DNA of 64,000 nt. Source: Gigantopelta aegis (Eukaryota > Mollusca > Gastropoda > Neomphalida > Peltospiridae). Both the position numbers and the translations under genes were made by a program. Under the pieces are notes generated by a model. That model saw only the letters and a program-made list of their open reading frames with translations. It searched no databases and had not been told where the DNA came from. Below, in pieces: positions 50,401 through 62,900 of this stretch. Position 1 is the stretch's first letter. Every line of letters begins with the position of its first letter. The DNA lies in NCBI RefSeq assembly GCF_016097555.1, contig NC_054704.1, forward strand, positions 33,120,554-33,184,553, in the 5' to 3' direction.

Positions 50401-53400
50401 AAATATAATAACAACATTGTTTAAATTACATTTTGAAATACACCAACTTGTCTGATAACTCACCAATCAAATTTGTAGTTGTAAAAAGGATATGAGAAGA
50501 AAAGAGAATACATTTTACTTATTCTGTATAACTGATATATTCTGGTAGGCAATAAATAAATTGTATTCACGGGTTAGGTTATTATGTGCTTTATATATAT
50601 CCTCTAACTTACCCATAATATTCATGTCATAAACCCATTTGATATTTACCATTATTAACTTATCTTTTATCCCAACAAGACTTGTATATACCTGAGTGTA
50701 ATGTTTTTTGCTAATTAATCGCGATGACGTCACATTACCGGTGAGGCAACTTCAGAACTTTGATTTAGGCCCTACGAAATATTGAATTAAAATGTTATTT
50801 TAAGTGTTATAAGACTTGTAAATAGAAATCACTACTCATATTTTTTAATATGTAAAATATGAACCTCGTCTAGTTAATCTGTATTTGTCGAGGCTTGGTT
50901 GATATTTTTCATATTAAAATACATTCAATCAGGTCAACTGTTAATAATAATTACGTAATTCAATCAATCAACTGATTTAACGTGCTTACATATTACAATT
51001 ATACTGCCTGAAAAATGTCATCTTAAACATGTTTAATTAAACAAATGTGCAAAATGTATGATACGTACGCATGCACAAACTTCCATGTCATGTCATGTCA
51101 TAGGGTTTTACGTGCACATTCAGAACAAACTATTGTAGCGCACGCCTGTCGTGGGCACAAGAGCCGGCCTTGGCCGGCTCCTCCGTCCATGACAGGAAAG
51201 GTGAGGGGAGGGGAGAGGAGGGACCGCCTGCACTGGCAGGTGCAAGGGAGCACCAGCAGTCCGATCAAATCGGTAGCAGGCGGGAGACAAACTTCCAGTA
51301 AAACCAGTGGCACACATATTGCTAGGACATGCTCCAGTGAACCGATTACACTGGAAATCTTCAATACAATGCCCACAGGTCAGGTTGCAGTTGTTTCCAT
51401 AGTAACCAGAAGAACATTCTGATTGAAGAAAAGAAAGAAATAATTAACAACACCCCCAGTACATTGTTCAATCAATGGCTATTATGTATATGCTGGTGTC
51501 TAACATACAGAAACTGGGACACTTGATTTACATAATGAAAGAATTAAATCTTGCTGTTGATGCTTTTGTCTGAATACATGAAATACATTGTCCATTTTCT
51601 AAAGATTTCAAGCCTATAACCACCTATTATGGGCACTAAGGATCTGTTTTATTTTTATTATATATCCTCAAATTATTTACTGGCAGAATATCTGTAGATA
51701 CATATACTTTTCCGGACAGGATAGTAAATATACATTTATCACAGGATTTTATACATCAGTTGAGAAATATAAATGAAAGAAATAATTGTACAAGTACATG
51801 TATTTAACACCACCATGGCACTGTAAACAAAAACACTGTTCACATATTGGTTGCCAAAAATAGGTATTTTCATAAACTCCTGTATTTATAGAGGATGTGT
51901 TAAAAAACAATTGCAGTCTTGCCTCCCCACCCTGTGACACAATTTAATTTAAACATAAATATAAACACTGTTTAAAATAATGTTTCTGTAATTTTAGTAC
52001 ACTGTGTAACTACAGTGCAAACGTAGGATTATTCTGAGCATAAACTTTTTCATAATTTGGTGAACAATGTATTTTTATGTGATCTAGACTAAAGATACAA
52101 GTAGAAAAACGGGGCATCACAAAAGAAACATTTACTGAATTATAAATACTTATGGTTGTTAGCTTTAGGGGGATAAGGAAGTATTGTCTGGAAAGTTATA
52201 AATTAGGCAAATTTTATGTAGGGACCCTGAAATGTTTTGAAGCAAAAAAAAAAGAAGTGATTTTTTGCAATCGGAACAGATCTGCCGGTTACGGTTTCTC
52301 GGTTTCATTCTATTTAAGCCAGTGCATCACGACTAGTATATCAAAGGCTGTGGTATGTGCTATTCTGTTTGTTGGGTGGTGTATATATATAAAAGATACC
52401 TGGCTACTAATGTAGCAGGTTTGCACTCTAAACTATACATGTCAAAAGTACAAAATGTTTTACATCCATTAGCTGATGATTAATAATTCAATGTGCTATT
52501 GTGGTGTCTTTAAACAAAACAAACTTTAACTTATCCATTAGTCCCCCTCCACCCCACCTCTCAATTAAAACAACCCAATTTTACCATAATATATATTAAA
52601 ACAATTCCTCACCTAACAGCAGATCAATTACCAATCTTGGGTAATTTATAATAAATACTGGTAAGACATTTTATTATTCCTTTATTGTTATTCTTAGGAT
52701 TTTCAACTTATGGTTTCTGCCAGAGGCTACTGAGGTTAAACTTATGTACCCTAAAATCTTGGAAATTAATAGATATATTTTTTAATGTTCAGATAAATGA
52801 TAGTAAAAGAACTGCTGTTTATAAATGGTCATGTGCTTGAAATGTAATGTCCTAACCCTAATTTCAAAACATTTCAAACCCATAACCACCTAGATGAGGC
52901 ACTTACATCTGTTTTGTTTTTATTACCTACCCTAAATATGATTTTCTTTTGGACACAGTAGTTTTGTTTTTCATCATTATTTTATACCCCAAATTTTAGC
53001 AAAGCATAGGCATTTTTCTTCTTCCACATGTCATCTTATATGTAGCTTTGTGCAACTTTCTAATAGAAATCAAATAACATCATCAAAGTTAAATACATTG
53101 TTCACTACTTTTCTTAATTTACTGCTATACTTTTTAATTTTATACTTTGTTTAGTCACACTGATTTTGTTTCCTGTTTAAAAAATGTTTTCCTAAAATTA
53201 AATTAAACTTTAAATTAATACAACGATATGTAATTAAGTTACAGACTAATGTACTTCTTCAAATGGATGTGAAATACTTAACATGTTTGTTTTTATATAT
53301 TTCAGCAACTGGACCAATGGATGTGGAGTCATTGATTAGATATCGAAAATGAGATTCTGAAGACAAACTATTAAACAAATTACATTGCATCTTGATATTA

Positions 53401-53848
53401 AGAACAGAATGATAGAAATAACAGAACAGTTTCAACTGATATGTATGTGAAAGAAAAACTGGGGCAGGGGGTGAAATTGCTGCTGAAAATGAAACACTTT
53501 CAACAATTTCATTTAATACTATATTTGTTGTTTTTTTTGTTTTTTTTGTGTTTGACATATTGCTACTAAGGAGTAATTCAGATTTCCAAGACTTGGGATT
53601 CAATTTGACACCACCCATCAAATGGTAATCCTTAATTGCTCAGTTGACTACAAGTTTCGAGTATAATGATTTGGAGATGGATGCCACAGAAAGATACATT
53701 TTTGAACAAATATATTTACCTGTACCAGATTGCATGGGGATTAATATGTAAAGACCCTCTCTTTGAGAAAAAATAAAATGTTAGGAAGTATTCTCATAAT
53801 AAATATTAAACAAATTGTGCGAACTGCAATCTGTGGTTTAGTTTGATG

Positions 53849-53900
<52 letters not shown>

Positions 53901-56900
53901 GCCTCTCTTTTTTTATATATATATATACATTTGTTTCATTAAATTTTTATTTTGTATTATTATTATTGTTCTGTAGGCATGGGTTGTCTTATAATATTTA
54001 TTACTATTTTTTATCTGCCTATTCCTCTAGAACAGATAAAGCTTTGTGAGTACATTTTGTGTGACAGTAGGATAACTAATGGGTGGATTGTGCGAGATTT
54101 GGGGGGGGGGGGGGGGGGGGGCAGAAGTTTCAACTTTGATTCAGTTGACACAACACATGAGTTTATAATTTACTTAAACACTGTTGTACTGGCTTAATTG
54201 GCAAATATTTTACAGACTGTCCGGCTATCCTACTTTTTCGTACTTTTTGGTCTTTGTCCTATTTTTCCTACTTTTTCTTCAGAATACTTAGTTTTTCGTA
54301 CTTTTTTGTTTGAAAATGCCACGAATTGCTTTTAAAATGTGCATATTCCTTGTGTTATTATAAAAGTCATCAGTTACGGGAATTATTTTAATTTTTTTGA
54401 CAGGAAGATGTATCTCCCAATTTGTGGCACCATATAATCTCAACATATTAAAATTACACCCTCAAAGCCAACATATTTTCCAATGATTAATATGATTATA
54501 ATGTACAATGTGTACGTATGACTTCAGAATCTATAATACATCATGGAAAACTTAAATTAATCATGTTAACTCTGTTTTACTGTGCATCAGCATTCCTATG
54601 CATGTAAATATGTATATTGATTACTATAGTGTACAGTAATTTGAAATAACTGTATAACGTGACTGTTACATAAGATTCACATTATTTTTGATAGAACACA
54701 AAATACATGTACAAACTAAGCACCACATAAAAAGGTGTTTTGAGCATGAATAATGTCGCTACGTACTGTTTCAGTCCTACTTTTGTTCTACGTTTTCCTA
54801 CTTTTGTCCTGCATTTTCTATATTTTCATTCCTAATTGTACCAAACTTTTTCAAAAGGGTGTGCTGGACAACCTGATTTTATAAAGAGGGGATGGGGCAC
54901 CCAAACGTAAACAGCCCTAATATGTCTTGTCAGAACGGAGACGGGCCTAACTGGAGGGCCAAAGATGTGGTCCCCACCAACCCACCCTCTGGCTACGCCA
55001 GTTGTGATTTTTTTTTTTCTTCTTAATTTCGTGTATGGCATTGGTTTCATAAATAGGGCAAGTGCCGTATATCGGTTGATTCAAGCAGTGCAGCTATGTA
55101 AGAATACACCCCCATAAACATCGCAATCCCACAATCTAAACCACTGCCTGCATAATTTTGGCACAGGCGACTATATCCTGCTATAGTTTTGTAACCTTTC
55201 GTGCATAAAATTATGGTACACTGATAGCATTCCCACACACCTTGTATTTTAATGTTACTGCTCACGTCCCTCTCTTTTGTTTTTTTTAAACAAAACATTT
55301 AACGCAACCCGACCAAAAATAAAGACGCCACGGTTTTAAACGGGTTGAGGCCGGGTCGTCGCCGCGCATTCTATTCTCTTGTTCCTCAGCATATCAGGAT
55401 TCCATTAATATAAAAATCGAACAACAACAAAAATTAAGATGAAAAAGAAGAAGAAAAAAGAAACAAACAAGACACTTTAATTTATCAGTTCTTTTGGTTG
55501 CATTCACTGTTCACTTCCGGGTTCTTGTGCATCAATAAAATTTACTGAAGTAAAAATGGTTTCGTCGATTTGTCATCATAAATGTACCCTGTAGTGAAAT
55601 ACTTGAATGTCTCCTCTTGTCGGCTTTTTATTTAAACAACGATATTTGTAAATAAATTAAGGCAAAAACGTAATCAGCAGATCGGTTGATTTTGCTATCG
55701 ACCTATGCGAATTGGCAGCCATTATTGAAAGTTTGTCTAACCTTGCATCACATGTCACGGTGGGCATGGTTAACTCGTCATACGGAGGGGTCAATTATCT
55801 GCAGGAGGTATGACCTTTTAAATGAACTTTGAGCAAACTTGCAATTTCGTGTTATTTATAAAGTGACGAAGTTGGGGGTGGGCTTATTTACGAATGAGGG
55901 CCTAATTTCTTAAATGCTATCAAAATGGAGGGGGGCTTATTCAAAGACATGGGCTAATTTCCGGTCAAATACGGGTAGTAGCAAGGGATCTTTTATATGC
56001 ACCATCTCACAGACAGGGTAGCACATACCACTGCCTTTGATATACCAGTCGTGGTGCACTGGATGGAACGACAAATAGATCAATGGACCCACCGATGGAG
56101 ATCGATCCCAAACTGACCGCCATCAAGCGAGCTCTTTACCACTGGGCATCGTCATGCCCCCTCAAAGATCAACGAAGGACCATTCAACATTAACGTAATG
56201 CAGACATTTGTTTTTACCCTAATTTTTAACGGCCCTTATCCCATCCCATAATGCATATACTACATTATAACGGCAACCCATTGGAAATGTATTACAATAA
56301 TTGGGTTCAATTTACAAAATGTATTATTATACAGAGCTCAGGAGTTTGGTGTTGATGAGTTTGATCTACATAATAATACACTTCTTAGTACAAACAAGCG
56401 TAATATGCACTATAAAAAAAAACCTACTTTGAATTTTTTGTTTTTATGTAAGTAACTTTGACCTAATGACCCAAACCCAATATGTTGCTATCTAGCACTA
56501 TGGTCATGCAGCAGACAAATGAGGTCAGTTTGTTACATGGGGGGTGGGAGGTGTACAACTATGTATGTATGTGTGTATAATTTTATAAAATTTAAGTTTT
56601 AAAAAAAGAGGTTTAATTGGGGGCATGACTCTGTGCCCTCCACCCCCCACTGGTTTGTTAAATAGTTTGGTAGTGACACGATGAGCAAAATGTGACCTTG
56701 CCCTTTGACCGGGTGACCCCCAAAAGCTAGATCTTTATGGATCAGTCTAATATAAGTCATAAAGTAGAAGTTTAATGTTAGTTTGTTAAACAGTTTGTAG
56801 GAAATACATTGTCAATTTGTCTCCTTTTACTGTGACCTTGACCTTTGATCTTGTAACCCCAAAAGAAAGCAGAATATGGATCTGCTTAGCATAATGTCCA

Positions 56901-59900
56901 TGATGTAGAAGTTTCAGGTTAATTTCCTGAACGGTTCCAAACGAAATACATTGACAATTGATTCTTTCTATTCATTGTGACCTTGACATTTGATCTGGTG
57001 ACCTTAAAAGCAAAATATAGATCACTGTTGCATAGTAGAAGTTTTAGGTAAGATTGTTTAACAATTTTGTAAGAAGTTTTGTCAGAAATGCCCAACAATT
57101 GTTTCTTTTTTGTTAGAAATGCCCAACAATTGCCTCTTTTGTATGTGACCTTGACCTTTGACCTGATAATCTATGACCTACAAAGTAATTAGTTTGCCTA
57201 ATTTAAGTTCATAAGATAGAAGTTTATAGTCAATTTCTTAAACAGTTCCATAATAAATACACTGACAACTAATTCTTTCTATTCATTGTGACCTTGACAT
57301 TTGACCTGGTGACCCCAAAAGCAAAATATAGATTGGTGTTGCATAGTAGAAGTTTTAGGTCGGTTTGTTTAACAATTTTTGTAAGAAGTTTTGTGAGAAA
57401 TGCCCAAAAGTTGTGTCTTTTTTGTTAGAAATGCCCAATAATTGCCCTTTTTTAATGTGACCTTGACCTTTGACCTGATAATCTATGACCTACAAAGTAT
57501 TATGTGCATTAGTTAGTTTGCCTAGTTTGAAGTTCATAAGTAAGATGTTTGAATAAATTTCTTAAATGATTTAGTATGTAATCCAATGGAAACTACTGTT
57601 TTCATTATTAACTATGTACATGACCTTTGACCTCAGGACCTTAATATTAATCAGATGCATTCTTGTTGTATACGGGTCTGTTAACAGACAGAGGATTATA
57701 ATAACACTATTCAATGATTTTGGTAAAAGTAAACCTGCTTCAATTTGACCTTTTTGGCAGTTACCCAATTTGCAGTGGTTACCATGGTAACAGATTAAAA
57801 AAAATATAAACATTATATTAATTTAAAGGACATTTAATATTTTTAAAGTGTGTGTAATTTGAAGAATAATTAACAAAAAATGTAGCAATAGCAACACTTT
57901 TAAAACTGTAGTTAATGCCGAAAATTATGATGAAACAAATCTGATAGTACTAATCATTTCATGTAATTTTTTTATCAAATAAAGGTGTTTTCTAGGGGGA
58001 AAATCCATTAAAAACATAAATATAGTTAATAAATAAAGATATAGTCTTATATTACATGAACTTTAATAACTTAATTTTTTTTTTTTATTAAGTAGTATCA
58101 AAGAACAAATCTTTTTAACTGTGTACTTGTTGCCATGGTAACATAAATAAAATAATTTATTTTAAAATATTGTAGTAAAGTAGCCAGTCCATTATAGAAT
58201 ACGTGTGTATATTTTCATTTCAATATGCCAAAAATTAAGAGAGATATCATTAAAAATATATGATAGGTCAAATTCTTGAAATTTTCTAAAAACAATGCAG
58301 CCTGATAAGGGTTAAACAAATGTGCAAAATGTATGATACGTACGCATGCACAAACTTCCAGTAAAACCACTGGCACACATATTGCTAGGACATGCTCCAG
58401 TGAACCGATTACACCCGAAATCTTCAATACAATGCCCACAGGTCAGGTTGCAGTTGTTTCCATAGTAACCAGAAGAACATTCTGATTGAAGAAAAGAAAG
58501 AAATAATTAACAACACCCCCAGTACATTGTTCAATCAATGGCTATTATGTATATGCTGGTGTCTAACATACAGAAACTGGGACACTTGATTTACATAATG
58601 AAAGAATTAAATCTTGCTGTTGATGCTTTTGTCTGAATACATGAAATACATTGTCCATTTTCTAAAGATTTCAAACCTATAACCACCTATTATGGGCACT
58701 AAGGATCTGTTTTATTTTTATTATATATCCTCAAATTATTTACTGGCAGAATATCTGTAGATACATATACTTTTCCGGACAGGATAGTAAATATACATTT
58801 ATCACAGGATTTTATACATCAGTTGAGAAATATAAATGAAAGAAATAATTGTACAAGTACATGTATTTAACACCACCATGGCACTGTAAACAAAAACACT
58901 GGTCACATATTGGATGCCAAATATAGGTATTTTCATACACTCCTGTATTTATAGAGGATGTGTTAAAAAATAATTTAATTTAATAAAGAAAGAAGTGTTT
59001 TATTTAACGACGCACTCAACACATTTTATTTACGGTTATATGGCGTCAGACATATGGTTCAGGACCACACAGATTTTGAAAGGAAACCGGCTGTCGCCAC
59101 TACATGGGCTACTCTTCCGATTGGCAGCAAGGGATCTTTTATTTGCGCTTCCCACAGGCAGGATAGCACAAACCATGGCCTTTGTTGAACCAGTTATGGA
59201 TCACTGGTCGGTGCAAGTGGTTTACACCTACCCATTGAGCCTTGCGGAGCACTCACTTAGGGTTTGGAGTCAGTATCTGGATTAAAAATCCCATGCCGAA
59301 CCCAGTACCTACCAGCCTGTAGACCGATGGCCTGCCACGACGCCACCGAGGCCGGTTTAATTTAATAATGCAAAACATGAATATAAACACTATTTAAGAT
59401 AATGTTTCTGTAATTTTAGTACACTGTGTAACTACAGCGCAAATGTAGGATTATTCTGAGCATAAACTTTTTCATAATTTGGTGAACAATGTATTTTTAT
59501 GTGATCTAGACTAAAGATACAAGTAGAAAAACGGGGCATCACAAAAGAAACATTTACTGAATTATAAATACTTAAATTTCAATAATATAAGTATATAAAT
59601 GTATGTTAGAGGAAGTATAGGCACAGATGTGTTTGTCACTGAAAAGATTAAAGTTAAAGATGTTTATGATGTTAGAGGGGTTTATACCATTAATGTCCCC
59701 AATGTTTTGTCATATCATGAGCATACTGGGTAAATTTTGAAAACATGTCATAACTTTTTATGAGCAGTATTTTGAGTTTCTTCAATGGGGAAAGTAAGTT
59801 GCAGGTAAAAAGCATGCAGGCTGAGTGAAAGATAAAGTCACCTGTCTGTTCATCAGTGCATTTGCCAAGGTTTCCAGCAGGCAAGTTGGCTAGGGAAACA

Positions 59901-62900
59901 GCTCTTAGGAGGTGTGTGATTTAGTCTTTTGAACAGATACATGTAGTTTGACCATATTTTTTCCCTAGACTCAAATACAGGGCAACTGTATTGTATATTG
60001 TAATTTATTTGTGGTGATTATTCACAAAGTGATTGTTTGTATTTAGATATATACATTTTGGTGGTGTTGTATATTAATACATAGGGGTGTAACGATACGG
60101 TCAAAACTGTATTGCGATATAAGAAACTGTATTGCAATATGTATTGCAATATAGTTGATATTTAAATTTAATATTTATAGGTGGGTTTTTTTTTAATAAA
60201 AACAGAAGGCATAACTTTTTAATGATCTTTATTAGTTTCAGCTGTCAGGCTAAATGTTTTAGGCCGTATTTTTATTTTTTTAACATAATACTAGTCTACT
60301 AGAACACCGGTGTGACGGTGTCAACCTATTTATAAATTGTCACGTTCGGAAATCCTTACTATCGGGCTTTTCCGTTGCTGCTTGCTTGACTCGGAAATGT
60401 GCGTATTGAGTCGCAATGTTTCAGCAGATCGACCGAACCAGAGCCAAGATGATTAGCCAAGGTATTTTGAACGATTGGCCGAAGTATTACGAGTTCAGGG
60501 TAAAACAGCGAAGTGTGATTCTCATTTGTTGGTTTATTTCTTTGAAGATGATAGCCGTAGCCGTATTCCAACGTAAATGAACAATGAATGATAATGTGTA
60601 AGTAACAAAACATTTATTTGTAATTATCGTTAACTTGTTATTTTCATTGGACTTTTAACACGTTTTATTTAGAAGTTAGAACCAAGTATAACCGACCTAT
60701 CACTTCGTATGCCAACAAGTAAGCCGACTACGCTTGACGTGATTGTTATATTTCCTGTCATCACCAATTAATAAAATGATGTGGTTTTTGTTTGTTTGTT
60801 TGTTTGCATATTTCAAGTCAAACAAGATACAAGGAAAAACAATAGCGTATAAAAATCACGATACGCAAAACTGTACCACAGTTCGTATCGAGCTGATCAA
60901 TTATCGCGGTATACCGGTTTATCGTTGCAGCACTATTAATACATAATATTAGGTGTTATAACCTGTCAGGCATTGTTACCTTGTTATAGGATAATTGGAT
61001 ATGTATATAGTGTATATTTGCAGTTATGTAACTGACTGTATTAGAGGGTTAAGCTTCATTTGTCTTGATTTGTGTGTCAGAAGTAAATATGGTACAGTTG
61101 AGGTTAATTTGTTTTATTGTGTCACAGTAGTTTTTAGTGTCATAGATGACCCTGATAATGAGGTGGTATTTTATTGCCATAATTATATTAAGTGAGCCTA
61201 TTTGTAGCCATTTTTGTTTCAGCCTTTGGGTTGGAGCTATGTGAGCTAGAACCATGAGAAGTACGTGAGCTACAATACAATGGGTTTGAGAGATGACACA
61301 GATGTGACCAGCAGAACTGTAGGAGAACCATCTGCAAGAGATATTTACAGACAAGCGTGGTGGCGAACTGGTATTAGGATGTGTGCAAGAGATGTCAACA
61401 GCCAACCAACCAAGTTGTGCTAGTTGTGCTAGTGTCTGGTCGTGGTCAAGATACTGACTGAGTACTCATGATGATAGTGAATTTCAGATAGGTTAATACT
61501 GATAAAAATTGAATTGGTTTAAAAAGATTACTTTATTAAGGCTCAGGGACATTGACTGACTAAAAATTAGTGTGCTCAAAATGGCAAACCATGGACACTA
61601 GAATTTTTTTTGAGGGATGTAGTTTGAGGTCGGAGTAGTGTTGTGTTGGGGTGATATTATCATTTTGTAGATCCATGGTTTTGTATATAAATTTGTTAAA
61701 ATGTTTTCTTTGACTTTTTTATTTTCGTATCTTCTAAGTTCAAGGTCCATAACTATATAAAAGGAAAAAAAAGGGTAAATCACCAGAAAAGTCAAACCTG
61801 ATCTGTAACAATAAAGCTGTATACAAAATTTCAATTCAGTATCTTGAGGTATTGTGGGGGGAAAAAATTAGGAAAACTACATTTTTAATATTCAAGGGCC
61901 ATAACTTTGTCCAGGGCTAAAAAAAATCCTCTGATTCTAAACATTTTCAGAGAAGAACTTTATCAACAGTGTTAGTATATAGAATTCTATGTCATATGCT
62001 ACTTACTGTATATGGATTAAAAAAAAAACCCACATTATTATTTATATTGAAAAGAATAACCAATTTGTCAGTAACAATTTATCCAATTTTAAAACAAATT
62101 TTTTTTTTTTTAATTTTACTAACAGTTCTGTTAGTTGTTGGTTCCATTTTATTATTTTTTTACAGTTAGTATTTTACAGTTAGTATTTTTAGACATCTAC
62201 CAGCCCCAAGTTCAGCCAGCAAACATTTCGCTAACGTTCGCAAACTATTTGATTGGTTTCCAATGTGGCCATTTGGTTTACCGTGAACCGCACAAACCAG
62301 TCTGGCGGACGTTTTTCCATTTGGTCTGGCTGAACGCAGATTATTACTTTTCGAAGATTGCTTATTCATAAACAGTGCATAGGATACTTTTGCCGATATA
62401 TTTTGCGCATTGGTTCAATGTTTGTATGGATATTTCTGAAGCATATTTCTACAACCAACAAAAACATGTATTGATTAAAATGAGCAGGTAATTCAAGGTT
62501 AGGAACATAATATCAGCGAACTAATGTTTGGTGTATTAGTAAATTTAGGACCACTTAATTAGGCCTACTATCTATTGTTATTATGTAAAAATTGAATAAA
62601 CATGTTCCTTTCGGTTCTCTTCGTTTGCAATTTGGTTCATAAAAATGGGCCAACCACCGCTTGGCCCCAGGCCAGACTAGTCTCGATAAACCACTGTTTC
62701 TAACATGCATGGATTCAAATGTATGCTACTCTTTTGAAGCCAGTTTAAACTGAAGCTTGATGACCAAACTATTTTTTATTTTATTTTATTTTTTATTAAT
62801 TCGGTAATGTTTTACTCACTGATTATTCAATTTAATAAATTTGTGGAAATATTTCACGCGAATCCAAATAGATTCGTATGTTTTATGCTTGAGCAAATCC

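Larger units (their letters stand above)
51038..52152 (-). repeat. segmental duplication, copy A (with disrupted EGF exon)
   Basis: Matches 58311-59574 almost base for base outside two private SINE insertions (one per copy). Shared landmarks are AAACAAATGTGCAAAATGTA at the start and ACTGAATTATAAATACTTA at the end. About 0.9 kb was duplicated, containing one EGF exon and flanking intron. The few differences suggest a recent event. Both copies are in the same orientation, about 7 kb apart. Confidence 0.95.
58311..59574 (-). repeat. segmental duplication, copy B (with intact EGF exon)
   Basis: Sister of 51038-52152. It carries the intact exon 58344-58481 and a private SINE at 58987-59355 in the intron part. 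Confidence 0.95.

Noticed and set aside
53259-53621. Possible extra RPTP exon on the minus strand
   Set aside because: No EGF, FN3 or phosphatase motif, no strong splice borders in the required phase, and EGF exon 58344 already joins the transmembrane exon in phase.
55300-55800. CpG island and promoter of a new gene
   Set aside because: CpG content is only locally raised and no exon with coding potential follows on either strand.
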